This document shows, piece by piece, positions 63,426-64,000 of a stretch of 64,000 nt of DNA (position 1 is the first letter of the stretch; every line of letters begins with the position of its first letter). This stretch comes from Caballeronia arvi (GTDB lineage Bacteria > Pseudomonadota > Gammaproteobacteria > Burkholderiales > Burkholderiaceae), in NCBI RefSeq assembly GCF_001544695.2, contig NZ_FCOM02000015.1, positions 62,001-126,000 on the forward strand, written 5' to 3'. A program made the translations under genes and the position numbers. The notes under the pieces are model-generated. The model did no database searches. It saw nothing but the letters and a program-made list of their open reading frames with translations, and had not been told where the DNA came from.

Positions 63426-63776
63426 ATGAAAGAAAAGAAGAAGGCGAAAGCGGCGACCAACGAGGCAACCCGCGACCAGAACACGCTTTCATCAAAGGCA
63501 CGCAATGCGGAGCGTCCGGGGTGGACGTCGATACTTGAACCCGGCGCTAAACCCGGCTATCGCGGACCGCACCATATGACGATGCCAAACATTGACGGTC
63601 AGGCACGCGCAGCCTTCGCGCTTACGGGACTCATCACGCTTCTGCGCCTCTTATCCGACGAAGAACAAGCCACACAAGCCATATACAGAACTCTGGACCA
63701 TTGGGAGCTATCCGCACTCTTCGGCACGCTCGAATGGATGGCTCGGGATGCGCTCGTGGCGATTGAAGAGCTTTGA
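63426..63776 (+). CDS. Small hypothetical protein behind structured leader
   Basis: The 116-residue frame starts MKEKKKAKAATNEATRDQNT at 63426, preceded by CAGGAGCGG, a good ribosome-binding site. The N-terminal third is polar and basic. The C-terminal half is an ordered helical region (RAAFALTGLITLLRLLSDEE, YRTLDHWELSALFGTLEWMA, ending DALVAIEEL). No family was recognised. It is probably an accessory gene of whatever element lies beyond tRNA-Lys. Confidence 0.6.
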   Translation: MKEKKKAKAATNEATRDQNTLSSKARNAERPGWTSILEPGAKPGYRGPHHMTMPNIDGQARAAFALTGLITLLRLLSDEEQATQAIYRTLDHWELSALFGTLEWMARDALVAIEEL

Positions 63777-64000
63777 CCCATGGCCCCGCATCGCGCGAGG
63801 GTGGAATCTCATCGACGGACGTAGCGCGGATCAGGCGGTTCCTTCCCGCGCTGCGCGATATGACGAAACGCGGGTTCTTTCGTGAAATATGAACCCGTCC
63901 GCATGCGAATATTCTCCGCGCCGGTAGCGCGCTAGCATTCCCCGCAAGATACCCAAGACGCGACAGGCGTCCGACAGTGACATGAACGCCCGCCCGGTCT
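63777..64000. other. Window end, no gene identified
   Basis: The last 224 bases show AT-richer patches (GAAATATGAACCCG near 63884-63897) and a short ATG-started frame from 63982 (MNARPV) that runs off the end. Nothing here can be called a gene. Confidence 0.4.

Noticed and set aside
63269..63538. Plus-strand 89-codon frame in the leader after tRNA-Lys
   Set aside because: It lies mostly in hairpin-rich leader and overlaps the better-supported gene at 63426 in another frame; it is more likely a trace of the leader than a protein.

Overview
The window is a GC-rich, gene-dense chromosomal segment. Its gene content and order point to a betaproteobacterium of the Burkholderiaceae, most likely of the Paraburkholderia/Caballeronia type. 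The indicators are the kynBUA operon with a divergent Lrp-type regulator, the lpxK-Trm112-kdsB-adk series, argF-argG, the tol-pal cluster followed by tRNA-Lys, and DUF3579/DUF3318 genes. The assignment rests on protein resemblance and synteny recalled from knowledge; no search was run.

Layout. 1-2.7 kb: the end of a LysR regulator, an AraC-family regulator and a membrane SPFH protein. 2.7-7.1 kb (minus): xanthine dehydrogenase genes xdhA-xdhB and an xdhC that has lost its N-terminal half. 7.5-13.4 kb: two MFS transporters, a GntR regulator, a roughly 0.7 kb dispersed-type inverted repeat, and an EAL-domain protein with a degenerate active site. 13.5-14.3 kb: a strong promoter driving a structured, gene-free transcription unit that ends in a terminator (candidate small RNA), next to a lower-GC orphan gene. 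14.5-20 kb: sodB, xseA, then lpxK, Trm112, kdsB, adk. 20-24.6 kb: an SDR dehydrogenase, SirB1-like protein, murJ, rpsT, DUF3579. 25-35 kb: argF, argG, murB, yajQ, plsY, ybaK, the overlapping queG-ogt-xerD operon, and tsaE-amiC. 35-43 kb: EamA transporter, pirin, cnoX, tcdA, pdxH, cfa, DUF72, msrA. 43.5-49.6 kb: flavin reductase, the kynurenine pathway with its regulator, and glutaryl-CoA dehydrogenase with an IclR regulator. 49.9-51.2 kb: three small envelope genes resembling yqjD-yqjE-yqjK. 51.3-53.9 kb (minus): a type IV minor pilin cluster in which pilW lacks its prepilin leader. 54-57 kb: nrdR, glyA, ydfG. 57.1-62.7 kb: ybgC-tolQRAB-pal-cpoB. 62.8-64 kb: tRNA-Lys followed by what may be the edge of an integrated element, with a structured leader and a small unknown gene.

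Most of the window is housekeeping and is functionally coherent: tryptophan to anthranilate (kynBUA), arginine biosynthesis, lipid A/KDO and peptidoglycan supply, envelope integrity (Tol-Pal), and queuosine and t6A tRNA modification. The accessory or unusual parts are the 8.7-9.4 kb repeat, the 13.5-14.3 kb RNA/orphan-gene pair, the two genes whose 5' parts are missing directly after a preserved ATGA junction (xdhC, pilW), and the structured leader downstream of tRNA-Lys.
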